Shown here: positions 55,774-64,000 of the stretch, one piece after another
Layout of the letters: the number at the start of each line of letters is the position of its first letter
How positions within the stretch are numbered: position 1 is the first letter of the stretch
From: Mycobacterium terramassiliense
GTDB taxonomy: Bacteria; Actinomycetota; Actinomycetes; Mycobacteriales; Mycobacteriaceae
DNA: 64,000 nt
NCBI RefSeq assembly: GCF_900157385.1
Contig: NZ_LT717701.1
Span: 1,151,772-1,215,771, forward strand
Reading direction: 5' to 3'
Notes under the pieces: generated by a model
Told to the model about the DNA's origin: nothing
Database searches by the model: none
The model's input: only the letters and a program-made list of their open reading frames with translations
Made by a program: the position numbers and the translations under genes

Positions 55774-55915
55774 TGCTCGGTCCCTTCGTGGTTGATGTAA
55801 AGATGGACGGCCTTTGAGTTGTGCGGTGATGCCCAGCCGCAGAGCGCGCATCTGGGGGCTGCACTTGGCTCGTGTAATCGGTTGCCGCCCAAGAGAAGCG
55901 ATGCGGTCCGCGCAG

Positions 55916-56689
55916 TCACCGGGGCACCATGCCGCCGTCGGCGATTAAGGTCTGACCGGTGATGAAACTGCCGGCATCGGACACCAAAAGCAACGCCGGT
56001 CCGATCATTTCCGAGGGGGCAGCGATCCGTTGCAGCAAGGCCGAGGCTTTCATGGCCTCGATAAACTCCGGGGGATTGCCGCGTACCATGTCGGTATCGA
56101 CCGACCCGGGCGCCAAAGCGTTGACGCGTATGCCCTGCGCGGCGAACTCGGCAGCCATCGACCGTGTGAAGGAGACCATGGCGGCCTTGGCCGCCGAATA
56201 CATCGAGACCATTGGTGAAAAGATGAACGCGCCGGCCGAGACCATGTTGAGGATGGCGGCGTGTTGACTTTTCCGCAAGTAGGGCAAGGCCGCTTGAACC
56301 AGGAAGACCGGGCCTTGCAGATTCACCGAGAAGGACTTAGCCCAGGCTTGTGGGGTGATTTCGCCGAGTGGCAGCGCCAACGCGTTGGCCGCGTTGTTGA
56401 TGACGATGTCGATGCCGCCGAATTCGTCGACGGTGACCGCGACCAGTTGATCGATGGCCTCGAGGTCACCCAGGTGGGTGGGCACTCCCAACGCAGCGCC
56501 GCCGCCCAAAGACCGCAGATTATCGGCGGCCGCTGCGCATGCTTCGGGTTTGCGGCTGGCGACACACACGTTGGCGCCGCATTGCACCAACGCCTCGGCG
56601 ATAGCCAGGCCGATGCCGCGGGTTCCGCCGGTGACGATCGCGGTGCGACCGGCGAGGTCGAACAGCGGGCCTAACACATCGTTGGTCAA
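55916..56689 (-). CDS. Short-chain dehydrogenase/reductase
   Basis: A 257-aa classical SDR: IVTGGTRGIGLAIAEAL, NNAANALALPLG, SAGAFIFSPMVSMYSAAKAAM with Ser, Tyr, Lys, and INGQTL-type end (ITGQTLIADGGMVPR). Start TTG 56689 is preferred (GGGAG 8 bases upstream); other choices are GTG 56677 or GTG 56773. The frame is open through the palindrome at 56779, which argues that translation begins downstream. Divergent from the ALDH. Confidence 0.85.
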   Translation of the reverse strand: MTNDVLGPLFDLAGRTAIVTGGTRGIGLAIAEALVQCGANVCVASRKPEACAAAADNLRSLGGGAALGVPTHLGDLEAIDQLVAVTVDEFGGIDIVINNAANALALPLGEITPQAWAKSFSVNLQGPVFLVQAALPYLRKSQHAAILNMVSAGAFIFSPMVSMYSAAKAAMVSFTRSMAAEFAAQGIRVNALAPGSVDTDMVRGNPPEFIEAMKASALLQRIAAPSEMIGPALLLVSDAGSFITGQTLIADGGMVPR

Positions 56690-56778
56690 CGTTGACGCTC
56701 CCAGGTCGATCCGGCCAAATCTGTGCCGCAGGCCCTGCAAGCACAGTGTTGCGGGATGCGCGGCAAGTCGCACCCGCG

Positions 56779-56801
56779 TTACCTTACATTGTGTAAGATA
56801 A
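56779..56801. promoter_or_regulatory. Shared 23-bp palindrome, site 4
   Basis: TTACCTTACA, spacer TTG, TGTAAGATAA; 9 of 10 pairs and the arms extend by G and C outside. It sits between the divergent SDR (TTG 56689) and ALDH (ATG 56912). Confidence 0.75.
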
Positions 56802-56911
56802 CCGCGATTGGCCAAGGAGTCACGCATCGCCGCCACCGCCGCCGCGCTGAGGCCCGTATATGCCGACGATGGACCGACTGGGCTGGCCACGGACCGCGTA
56901 AAGGGACTGTC

Positions 56912-58393
56912 ATGCCGAACAACACGACCACCGTAGCCATCACCGAGTACGACAAGCTGTTCATTGGGGGTACCTGGACTCAACCCTCGACCACGGAAGT
57001 GATCGAGGTGTTCTCACCGGCAACCGGGAAGAAAGTCGGTCAAGTCCCTCTGGCGGGCGAGATCGATGTCGATGCTGCCTGCGCGGCGGCTCGCCGCGCC
57101 TTCGACGACGGTCCATGGCCGCAGATGTCACCGACCGAGCGACAAGCCGTGATCGCCAGGGCAGCTGCTCTCGTCGAGGAACGCGCCGAGGATTTCAAGC
57201 ATGTGCTGACGCTGGAAACCGGCCAGCCACAAACCATTATCGACATGATGCAGTTCGGCGCCGGGTTGTCTGTTCTTCAGTACTACGCCACTGCCGCCGG
57301 CAAGTTCAGCTGGAGTGAGGTACGCGACGGTGTTTACGGCCAGACGTTGGTGACCCGAGAGCCGATCGGTGTGGTCGCGGCGGTGGTGGCCTGGAATGTG
57401 CCGTTCTTTTTGGCCTGCAACAAACTTGGGCCCGCATTGCTGGCCGGCTGTACCCTGGTGCTCAAGCCCGCCGCCGAGACCCCGCTGTCGACCAATCTGT
57501 TAGCCGAGGTCTTCGCCGACGCCGGCCTGCCCGACGGTGTGCTATCCATCGTGCCCGGGGGACCGGTGACCGGCCGCGCGCTGACGGCAAACCCCGAGCC
57601 GGACAAGTTCACCTTCACCGGTTCCTCAGCGGTGGGCAAGGAGATCGGCCAGATCGCCGCCGAGAAACTCAAGCCATGCACGCTCGAGCTGGGCGGCAAG
57701 TCGGCGGCCATCATCCTCGAAGACGCCGACCTCGATTCCACTTTGCCGATGCTCGTCTTCTCGGGGCTGATGAACTGCGGACAAGTTTGCGTCGGCCAGA
57801 CTCGCATCCTCGCGCCGCGCTCGCGCTATGAGGAAATCGTCGAAAAACTCGCGACCGCGGTCGCGGCTACGCCAGTCGGGCCGCCAGATGACCCTGCCGC
57901 CGCGGTCGGCCCGCTGATCAGCGAAAAACAGCGCCACCGCGTCGAGGCCTACATTCAACAAGGCATCCAGGAGGGCGCCCGCCTCGTCACCGGCGGCGGT
58001 CGACCCCAAGGACTTGACCGCGGCTGGTTTGTGCAGCCCACCGTGTTCGCCGACGTCGACAACTCCATGACGATCGCACAAGAGGAGATCTTTGGCCCAG
58101 TGTTGGTGGTGATCCCTTACGATGACGAGGACGACGCGGTGCGCATCGCCAACGACTCGCGCTACGGCTTGGCCGGTTCGGTGTGGACCACCGACAACGA
58201 CAAGGCCCTGCGGATCGCGTCGCGAATCCGCACCGGAACCTACGCGGTGAACATGTATGCCTTCGACCCCGGGGCACCATTCGGCGGCTATAAGGACTCC
58301 GGCATTGGGCGCGAGGGCGGCCGCGAGGGCATCGAGGCCTACTGCCAAGCCAAAAGCCTGCTGCTGCCGTTCGGCTATACCCCAGACTTGTGA
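56912..58393 (+). CDS. Aldehyde dehydrogenase
   Basis: A 493-aa ALDH. Catalytic Cys in NCGQVCVGQTRIL near residue 298, catalytic Glu in TLELGGK near residue 264, and AWNVPFFLACNKLGPALLAG with the NAD site. ATG 56912 after AAAGGGAC. It oxidises an aldehyde to an acid, a natural step after the alcohol dehydrogenases. It overlaps the palindrome-controlled promoter region and precedes a TetR gene on the same strand. Confidence 0.92.
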   Translation: MPNNTTTVAITEYDKLFIGGTWTQPSTTEVIEVFSPATGKKVGQVPLAGEIDVDAACAAARRAFDDGPWPQMSPTERQAVIARAAALVEERAEDFKHVLTLETGQPQTIIDMMQFGAGLSVLQYYATAAGKFSWSEVRDGVYGQTLVTREPIGVVAAVVAWNVPFFLACNKLGPALLAGCTLVLKPAAETPLSTNLLAEVFADAGLPDGVLSIVPGGPVTGRALTANPEPDKFTFTGSSAVGKEIGQIAAEKLKPCTLELGGKSAAIILEDADLDSTLPMLVFSGLMNCGQVCVGQTRILAPRSRYEEIVEKLATAVAATPVGPPDDPAAAVGPLISEKQRHRVEAYIQQGIQEGARLVTGGGRPQGLDRGWFVQPTVFADVDNSMTIAQEEIFGPVLVVIPYDDEDDAVRIANDSRYGLAGSVWTTDNDKALRIASRIRTGTYAVNMYAFDPGAPFGGYKDSGIGREGGREGIEAYCQAKSLLLPFGYTPDL

Positions 58394-58527
58394 TCATCAC
58401 GCCACGCAGGACCGTAGCGAGGTGGCGACAATGCAATCTCAACATCGACGTCGATGATCGAGGCCGACCGAATTTCCTCAAAGCGGGAAGCGTCCGTGAC
58501 AAAAGCCACGATCAGTACAGTCAAACC

Positions 58528-59169
58528 GTGAAGTCCTCGCCGCGCCCCACGCAGCCTCGGCCCGAGACCGCAGAGGAGCCAGCCACGACGGGCCACACCC
58601 GGCGTGGTCGCCCGAAAGACGAAGCGCGCCGCCAGGCAGCCCTTGACGCCACGCGGGAACTCTTAAGCGCCAAAGGCTACGACGCAGTGACGTTGACAGA
58701 GGTCGCCCGCCTGGCCGGCGTGTCGCGCCCATTCGTTTACGACAATTGGGGTTCGAAGTTCGCGCTCGTGGAAGATGCCATCTTCACCACCGACGACCCC
58801 GGCCCGCTAGTCGATGACGGTAAGCCTTTCGCTGAGGCAATATCTGACCTGATCGCGGCGATGGTAACGATTCAGTCGGACCCGGCCTACTTGGCGGGCG
58901 TGCCGGGGTTATCGACTGACCTGTACAACCGGCCCGACCTTCTCGAGCAGATCGAAAGCAGATACATTGCGCCGGCCAGGCAAGCATATGTGCGGTTGAT
59001 CAACCGGGGAAAGGCCGAAGGGGCGGTACGAGCAGACGTCGATGGCAGCGCGTTGTTGGACACCATCCGCGGTGCGGTGATGCTTCACACGCTCATCAAT
59101 CCGACACTGGATGAGGCCGCGCTCGTCGAGCATCTCCGCTCAATCATCCTGCACGGCATTACAACTTGA
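58528..59169 (+). CDS. TetR-family regulator
   Basis: A 213-aa TetR protein; HTH LTEVARLAGVSRPFVYDNWGSKFALV near residue 55. TACAGT at 58516-58521 is 6 bases before GTG 58528, fitting a leaderless start; the open frame before that is not used. It follows the ALDH and may regulate it or the EthD gene. Confidence 0.82.
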   Translation: MKSSPRPTQPRPETAEEPATTGHTRRGRPKDEARRQAALDATRELLSAKGYDAVTLTEVARLAGVSRPFVYDNWGSKFALVEDAIFTTDDPGPLVDDGKPFAEAISDLIAAMVTIQSDPAYLAGVPGLSTDLYNRPDLLEQIESRYIAPARQAYVRLINRGKAEGAVRADVDGSALLDTIRGAVMLHTLINPTLDEAALVEHLRSIILHGITT

Positions 59170-59180
59170 CCTCCGACGCT

Positions 59181-59543
59181 TTAGAAGATGTGGTGTTCTT
59201 CGGTGACGAAAACGCTCGAGCGTGCCATGTCGACAAACGTCAGCTCGTCATGCAACAACCGCTGCATCGCCTCGGCCATGGCATCAGGAGCCGCGGCGGG
59301 TGCGTCGAAATCGAGCCAAATCTCGGCGATGCCGTCGTAGGGAGGTTCACCGGTGCCGCGGCTGGCACGCGCTTGGTCGGTCAGGGGACCCAAAATGGTG
59401 TGGCTTTGCACGTAGCGGGACATTGCTGGGATCTCGTCTCGGACCGACCGCACCAAATTGGCGTGGCTATCACGCCAATAGGTCTGGAACTGCTCGGCGC
59501 TCAGCTCCGCACGTCGCCGACAGCAGAACACCAGTTTAACCAT
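59181..59543 (-). CDS. EthD-domain protein
   Basis: A 120-aa dimeric alpha+beta barrel protein of the EthD type: CCRRRAELSAEQFQTYWRDSHANL at the start, then a Tyr- and His-rich core. EthD supports the CYP116-type ether-degrading P450 system; related proteins accompany many catabolic sets. Convergent with the TetR gene, 11 bp apart. Confidence 0.82.
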   Translation of the reverse strand: MVKLVFCCRRRAELSAEQFQTYWRDSHANLVRSVRDEIPAMSRYVQSHTILGPLTDQARASRGTGEPPYDGIAEIWLDFDAPAAAPDAMAEAMQRLLHDELTFVDMARSSVFVTEEHHIF

Positions 59544-59603
59544 GAATTCCGTCCTTCCTTCGCCAATCCTTGCCTCCCAGAGACGAACGCGTTCAGTAGC
59601 AGC

Positions 59604-60437
59604 TCATTCGATGCCGGATGAGAAGCTAGCCGTTCGCATCTCGTTGAAATCTGCTTCCACGAACGGTAATTGAGACTCCCCATTGGGAAGAAGCCAGAAC
59701 TGCCCCGTTTTGATCGCCTGTGCGACCATCTTCCCGACGTCTTCTGGCTCCATAGAATTTTCACCCTCAACCGAGGTCTGAAGAAAGCCGACGAACGCAC
59801 CGACGTCGCCATCGACGTCACTGCCACCACTGCCGCGGCCGACCCGTGCCGCACGCACGACGTTGGTGCGCACGTTGCCTGGGCACACCAGCGTCACACC
59901 GACATTCGTACCGCCCAGCTCTGCGCGCAATGCCTTGGTTAAGCCGACGACGGCGTGTTTCGCGCAGGCGTACGGACCAACGAAAGGCGCGGCGAGCAAT
60001 CCGCCCATCGAGGCGACATTGACCACATGGCAGGCAATTCCTGAATCCAGCATCCGGGGGACAAATGCGCGGATACCGTTGATGACGCCCCACAGACACG
60101 TGTCAATCGCCCAGGCCCAGTCGGCGGCGCCAAGTTCCCACTGGCGCCCAACTACTGCGACGCCGGCGTTGTTGCACAGAACATTCACGTGGCCGTAGGC
60201 CTCGACAGCCGCATCAGCCAGTGCATTGACCTCGGTCTCGCTGCGCACGTCGGCCAGCCTGCCGATGCAGTCCGCCCCCTGGGTCCGCAGGTCTACGACG
60301 GCGCGGTTGAGCTGGTCTTCGGATACGTCGGACAACACCAACCGCATGCCTTCAGCCCCGAATGCGCGGGCTATCCCCAGGCCAATACCGGAGGCCGCCC
60401 CGGTGACGACTCCGACTTTCGATTCCAGATTGTCCAT
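59604..60437 (-). CDS. Short-chain dehydrogenase/reductase
   Basis: A 277-aa SDR: VVTGAASGIGLGIARAFG, NNAGVAVVGRQWEL, and NVASMGGLLAAPFVGPYACAKHAVVGL with Ser, Tyr and Lys. ATG 60437 has GGAGG 9 bases upstream. Its N-terminus is the closest match in the window for the SDR fragment at 45449. The last ~60 residues are long and acidic compared with classical SDRs. 60438-60746 upstream holds only a partial protein-like frame (SIDSDMELLDNDFSPTALVRIA on the minus strand) I cannot name. Confidence 0.87.
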   Translation of the reverse strand: MDNLESKVGVVTGAASGIGLGIARAFGAEGMRLVLSDVSEDQLNRAVVDLRTQGADCIGRLADVRSETEVNALADAAVEAYGHVNVLCNNAGVAVVGRQWELGAADWAWAIDTCLWGVINGIRAFVPRMLDSGIACHVVNVASMGGLLAAPFVGPYACAKHAVVGLTKALRAELGGTNVGVTLVCPGNVRTNVVRAARVGRGSGGSDVDGDVGAFVGFLQTSVEGENSMEPEDVGKMVAQAIKTGQFWLLPNGESQLPFVEADFNEMRTASFSSGIE

Positions 60438-60746
60438 CAAGCCGAATCCTCCTGGATCGCCAGAACATCGAATATATAGGGGGGGCCATGGTGTGAGCTG
60501 AGGACGCGGGAAGGGCAACGCGGTCAGCGATGCGAACCAGCGCCGTGGGAGAAAAATCATTGTCGAGCAACTCCATGTCGGAGTCGATGCTGGGCGCGAC
60601 GACACGGTCGGCGCGGTAAGCGCGGGCCCGGATCACCAGGCTGACCGATTCAGCAGTGACGGTGGGGGCTGACGGCGCTGAGGCGGACTAGCCACCAACG
60701 AAGTCCCGAATCGGTGGCGGTGGCGCAACGGGATCGACCCGCTCTC

Positions 60747-61616
60747 TCACAGTGGTTTCCATGTTCGCTGGCCACCGTCGCGAAACGCGGCGAACGATTC
60801 CATAATTTCCCCGCTCGCAGAACACATCACCTGGGTGCGGTTCTCCAGATCGAGGGCGTGCCGGAGGCTGGGTGCATCGATGGTCTGCCACATGGTCTCT
60901 TTGGTCATCCACACCGCTAGTGGGGCATTGTTGGCGATTTCACGCGCCTTTTCCAGCGCGCTGTCCGGTAGTCGGTCGGCCGGGACAACGTCGACGACCA
61001 AACCCATGCCCAGTGCCTCGGCGGCGTCGAAAACCCTCCCGGTCAGCATGAGTTCGGCGGCGCGTGATCCCCCGACTAGCCGAGGCAGGTGGTAGCTGGT
61101 TCCCATGTCACACGCTGACACCCCGTGCCGAATGAACACCGCCCCGAACGTGGCGTCTGCGGAAGCAATCCGGATGTCGCAGGCCAGAGCCAGCGCAAAT
61201 CCGCCTCCCAGGGCGGGCCCGTCGATGGCAGCGATCACCGGCTGGCGTAATCGGTGGATTTTTTCGAACGCCGATGCCATGAGCTCCTGGGCGGCGAAAG
61301 TAATACCTATCGGCGATTGAGCCGCGCCCAGAAACCCGGCGGCCGGCGTCGCGGCTGTGTTGGTGAAATCCTCAGGCGCAGCTTTGATGTCGGCGCCAGC
61401 GCAGAATGTCCCGCCGGCTCCTGTCAGGACCACGGCCCGGATGTCTGTTCTGCCCTGGATCTGGTCAAGCAACTGGTGCAACTCGGCCAAGGTTTGGCTG
61501 TCCAACGCGTTGCGCCGGTGTGGACGATTAATCGTCACGATTGCCGTCTGGCCGTCGTGAACGGACGCCAGGTCAATCGCCGGGCCGCGTCGCTGCGGCG
61601 GAGATGTCACGGTCAT
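60747..61616 (-). CDS. Enoyl-CoA hydratase/isomerase (crotonase family)
   Basis: A 289-aa crotonase: GAGGTFCAGADIKAAP and DGPALGGGFALALACDIRIA form the oxyanion hole, and GVSACDMGTSYHLPRLVGG is the catalytic loop, where Asp stands in place of one of the usual Glu residues. It would hydrate or isomerise an enoyl-CoA. The palindrome at 61672 lies 56 bp upstream of ATG 61616, so it belongs to the same putative regulon. Confidence 0.88.
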   Translation of the reverse strand: MTVTSPPQRRGPAIDLASVHDGQTAIVTINRPHRRNALDSQTLAELHQLLDQIQGRTDIRAVVLTGAGGTFCAGADIKAAPEDFTNTAATPAAGFLGAAQSPIGITFAAQELMASAFEKIHRLRQPVIAAIDGPALGGGFALALACDIRIASADATFGAVFIRHGVSACDMGTSYHLPRLVGGSRAAELMLTGRVFDAAEALGMGLVVDVVPADRLPDSALEKAREIANNAPLAVWMTKETMWQTIDAPSLRHALDLENRTQVMCSASGEIMESFAAFRDGGQRTWKPL

Positions 61617-61671
61617 GAAGGCCTTCGTTTTCTGCGGATGGTCACCGGCCGGTGGTGCACCGCGACCCAGA

Positions 61672-61694
61672 TTATATTACATGCTGTAAGCCAA
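61672..61694. promoter_or_regulatory. Shared 23-bp palindrome, site 5
   Basis: TTATATTACA, spacer TGC, TGTAAGCCAA; weaker match (left 8 of 10, right 8 of 10) but at the expected place before the enoyl-CoA hydratase. Confidence 0.55.
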
Positions 61695-61724
61695 GTCTTG
61701 GAGATTCCGACGCGGATGTGTACT

Positions 61725-61738
61725 AGACAGGTGTCCAG
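61725..61738. promoter_or_regulatory. AGACAGGTGTCCAG box 1
   Basis: Near-palindromic box, a partner of the one at 61846. It lies between the divergent hydratase and FprB-like genes. Confidence 0.4.
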
Positions 61739-61845
61739 TCTCGTGGCGATCTAGTGATCATCTCAATACACCTGCCCACCGCGCGCTTTCGCGACGCATT
61801 GCAGGGCCACCGTGCGGCGCTCCTCAGCTAACCGACCTACCAAAT

Positions 61846-61859
61846 CAGACACGTGTCCA
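61846..61859. promoter_or_regulatory. AGACACGTGTCCAG box 2 with promoter
   Basis: Contains a perfect GACACGTGTC palindrome, just before TATGAT (61862-61867), a good -10 for the FprB-like gene starting at 61898. A repressor bound here would block transcription. Confidence 0.5.
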
Positions 61860-61897
61860 GCTATGATGGGGGAACTAGATCGCTGAGGAGAACGCCC

Positions 61898-63517
61898 GTG
61901 ACCTTTGTTATCACCCAGAACTGCTGCAAGGACGCCAGTTGCGTACCGGTCTGCCCGGTTGATTGCATCCGTCCCCTGGATGACTCCACTGACATGCTCT
62001 TCATCGACCCGGAGGCCTGCATCGACTGTGGCGCCTGTATGCAGGAATGCCCCGTCGAGGCGATCCATTATGAAGATGATCTGCCGCCAGAACAAAGAAG
62101 CTTCCAACAGATCAATGCCGAGTACTTCCGACACCATCCCCTTGAGCCGGCCCCGGTGCCCGCGCCGGCCCAGCCGGTGTCCGTCGGGGCGGGCTCGCTG
62201 CGGGTGGCAATCGTTGGCGCCGGGCCTGCCGGCAGCTACGCCGCAGCGCAGCTACTCGCCATCGACAACATCGACGTCAACATCTTCGAGCGGCTGCCCA
62301 CTCCATTTGGCCTAATTCGCTACGGTGTTGCCCCGGATCACCAGAACACCAAAGCGATTTCGCGTATCTTCGAACCTACGTTCCGCAGCGGCCGGTTGCA
62401 CTGTTTTTTCAACGTCGAAGTCGGAACACACATCAGCCATGAAGAGTTGACCGCACACCACCACGCTGTCATCTACGCCGTGGGCGCACGCAACGGCCGC
62501 ACTCTTGACATCCCTGGCGAAGAATTAGCCGGCACGTACAGCGCCGCGCAATTCGTCGGTTGGTACAACGGTCACCCCGAGCATCAAGCTCACCAGATCG
62601 ACCTCACCGCAGAGCGCGCCGTGGTCATCGGCAACGGAAACGTCGCCCTTGACATCGCGCGAGTGCTGCTTACCGACGCGGCGTTGCTGGCCAAAACCGA
62701 TATCGCCGACCATGCACTCAACGCACTAGCCGCTAGCAGGATCCGGGAGGTTCACCTACTGGCGCGCCGCAGCTTCCGCGACGCCGCGTTCTCGGTAGGT
62801 GAATTCCTCGCACTGGGGCATCTCGATGGCGTCGACATCATCATCGACGACGAAGACCTCTCGCCCCGTCCAGAGGATGACCTCGAAGTCAAGCTCAAGC
62901 TGCAGATCGCCGGCCAATACGCCCGTCGCACGCCAGATCCGGCGAACAAGCGACTGATGTTCCGGTTTGGCCTCACTCCCTCCGAGGTCATTGGTGCACA
63001 CAGAGTCCAAGGAATCCGGACACGGCCGACCGTAACGTCCAACGACGGCGAGGTGATCGCTACCTCGCTAGTTGTGGCCGCTATCGGTTACCGCGGGGCA
63101 CCCATTCCCGGGCTGCCGTACGACTCTGTGCCCGGAGTGCTGCCCAACGACGGCGGCCGCGTGCTCGATACTGAGGGCGCCGTCATGCCGGCTGTTTACG
63201 TCACCGGTTGGGTCAAGCGCGGCCCCCAAGGAGTCATCGGCACGAACAGAGCCTGCGCGGCCGAAACCGTCGCCCACCTGATGGCTGACTTCGATCACGG
63301 GAAGCTAGCCCGAAACGTCAGCTCGGCCGATGGACTGCACGCCCTGCTTGCCCAGCGTGGATTGGCACCACTGGACTGGAACCACTGGCAACGCATCGAC
63401 GCTGAAGAACGCAGGTCTGGCACCAAGACAGGACGGCCACGGGTCAAAATCGTCGACATCGCCCACATGCTTGATGCCGCGCAGGGGAATCACGACACAT
63501 CGCGGGTCGCCCAGTAA
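61898..63517 (+). CDS. fprB: Ferredoxin fused to NADPH-ferredoxin reductase (FprB-like)
   Basis: A 539-aa fusion. Residues 1-75 are a 7Fe-type ferredoxin (CCKDASCVPVCPVDC and CIDCGACMQECPVEA). Residues about 105-539 are an adrenodoxin-reductase-like flavoprotein with VAIVGAGPAGSYAA for FAD and VVIGNGNVALDIARV for NADPH. Mycobacterial FprB (Rv0886) has this order. GTG 61898 has GAGGAG 7 bases upstream. It could supply electrons to the P450 at 42402 or to other oxygenases. Confidence 0.9.
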   Translation: MTFVITQNCCKDASCVPVCPVDCIRPLDDSTDMLFIDPEACIDCGACMQECPVEAIHYEDDLPPEQRSFQQINAEYFRHHPLEPAPVPAPAQPVSVGAGSLRVAIVGAGPAGSYAAAQLLAIDNIDVNIFERLPTPFGLIRYGVAPDHQNTKAISRIFEPTFRSGRLHCFFNVEVGTHISHEELTAHHHAVIYAVGARNGRTLDIPGEELAGTYSAAQFVGWYNGHPEHQAHQIDLTAERAVVIGNGNVALDIARVLLTDAALLAKTDIADHALNALAASRIREVHLLARRSFRDAAFSVGEFLALGHLDGVDIIIDDEDLSPRPEDDLEVKLKLQIAGQYARRTPDPANKRLMFRFGLTPSEVIGAHRVQGIRTRPTVTSNDGEVIATSLVVAAIGYRGAPIPGLPYDSVPGVLPNDGGRVLDTEGAVMPAVYVTGWVKRGPQGVIGTNRACAAETVAHLMADFDHGKLARNVSSADGLHALLAQRGLAPLDWNHWQRIDAEERRSGTKTGRPRVKIVDIAHMLDAAQGNHDTSRVAQ

Positions 63518-63891
63518 TCCCCAGTCCCTGAGATCGGCCCGCCAACTCCGCCATCTCACTCTCCGCTGGTGAGCGCGCCGAGTGTCGCTTAGTGCAGCGC
63601 CGGATTTATCGGGTCTGCCTCCGAAGGATCGGAAATTGAGAGTGACCGCCCGATAACGGGGGACAGGCGCGGAGCCGACCATGAATCCTCGTCGTGCATG
63701 AAGGTGCGGTTGGCATCGCCATGGCGCGCGGATTCAACACCTGACGCCTTACTGTCACGCGCATGGCACCCGCACAAGCGCGAGCCGCAATACGCCCCAA
63801 GTAAAACGACGACGGCAAAGACGTGGCCGCCCCTGAGTGAGTCTGGCCGGCTCGTGCCCGCATCGGCGGCATCGGCACATAGTGTGTAAAC

Positions 63892-63906
63892 ACGAGGCAA
63901 TCCTCG
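63892..63906. other. Inverted repeat near the right edge
   Basis: ACGAGG-CAAT-CCTCGT followed by TTATAGT, a possible -10 (63907-63913). The window ends with GCAAGGAG, which looks like a ribosome site for a plus-strand gene beginning just past 64000. 63518-63891 holds no gene I can support; a minus-strand frame 63589-63996 looks random. Confidence 0.4.
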
Positions 63907-64000
63907 TTTATAGTCCTGTGTGGAGCGTTCGTTGATCAGATTCGGGTCGAAACTGGCTGTCCGCTGCTGACGACGACTCAACGTCTCGATGTGCAAGGAG

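Noticed and set aside
1..64000. CRISPR arrays, rRNA genes or complete tRNAs
   Set aside because: I saw no regularly spaced repeats, no rRNA sequence, and only partial tRNA ends.

Overview
This 64 kb window looks like DNA from a Mycobacterium. It is GC-rich. It has many TetR regulators, F420/FMN luciferase-like (LLM) oxidoreductases, a CYP125-like P450, fused and unfused FadE/FadD enzymes, an NDMA-type alcohol dehydrogenase, a deazaflavin (Ddn-like) protein, an FprB-like ferredoxin-reductase fusion, and an MmpL fragment. Many genes start with GTG, several with a -10 box placed for leaderless transcription. Species cannot be fixed by eye. At least seven genes are broken by frameshifts, single stop codons or deletions, so the region is partly decaying, or the sequence carries indel errors.

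Layout. (1) 1-3.5 kb: arsenic resistance operon on the minus strand, arsR, an ACR3-ArsC fusion, arsD and arsA; arsA runs off the left edge. (2) 3.5-9.4 kb: mobile-element zone with two different tRNA 3'-end fragments, a rolling-circle (HUH) Rep gene between them, a tyrosine integrase and an excisionase, then degraded DNA. (3) 9.4-13.4 kb: GAF-ANTAR protein, HSL-type esterase, and two convergent KstR-like TetR regulators. (4) 13.4-16.0 kb: a complete IS21-family insertion sequence. (5) 16-26 kb: broken CoA-transferase, FadE remnant, MDMPI-like, DoxX-like and TetR genes, a broken SDR, a two-domain FadE, an SMP-30 protein and a broken LLM gene. (6) 26-31 kb: YceI, TetR, two related NAD(P)-dependent reductases flanking an SDR broken by one amber codon, and a VOC protein. 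(7) 32-46.9 kb: catabolic genes including FadD, MDR reductase, double-hotdog hydratase, SnoaL-like, three LLM oxidoreductases, two alcohol dehydrogenases and a CYP125-like P450. (8) 46.9-52.8 kb: a duplicated ~325 bp sequence, FAD monooxygenase, Ddn-like protein, TetR and SDR. (9) 52.8-63.5 kb: FadD19-like ligase, three SDRs, aldehyde dehydrogenase, TetR, EthD, enoyl-CoA hydratase and an FprB-like fusion.

How they fit together. The enzymes form a plausible pathway for an unknown hydrophobic, probably alicyclic, terpenoid or steroid-like compound: P450 and monooxygenase hydroxylation fed by FprB, alcohol and aldehyde oxidation (ADH, SDR, ALDH), CoA activation (FadD), then beta-oxidation (FadE, MaoC, EchA). 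The most notable signal is a 23-bp palindrome, TTACCTTACA-N3-TGTAAGGTAA, at five places up to 50 kb apart: before a KstR-like TetR gene, between P450 and LLM, before an SDR remnant and ADH, between SDR and ALDH, and before the enoyl-CoA hydratase. It differs from the known KstR and KstR2 boxes and suggests an undescribed catabolic regulon.
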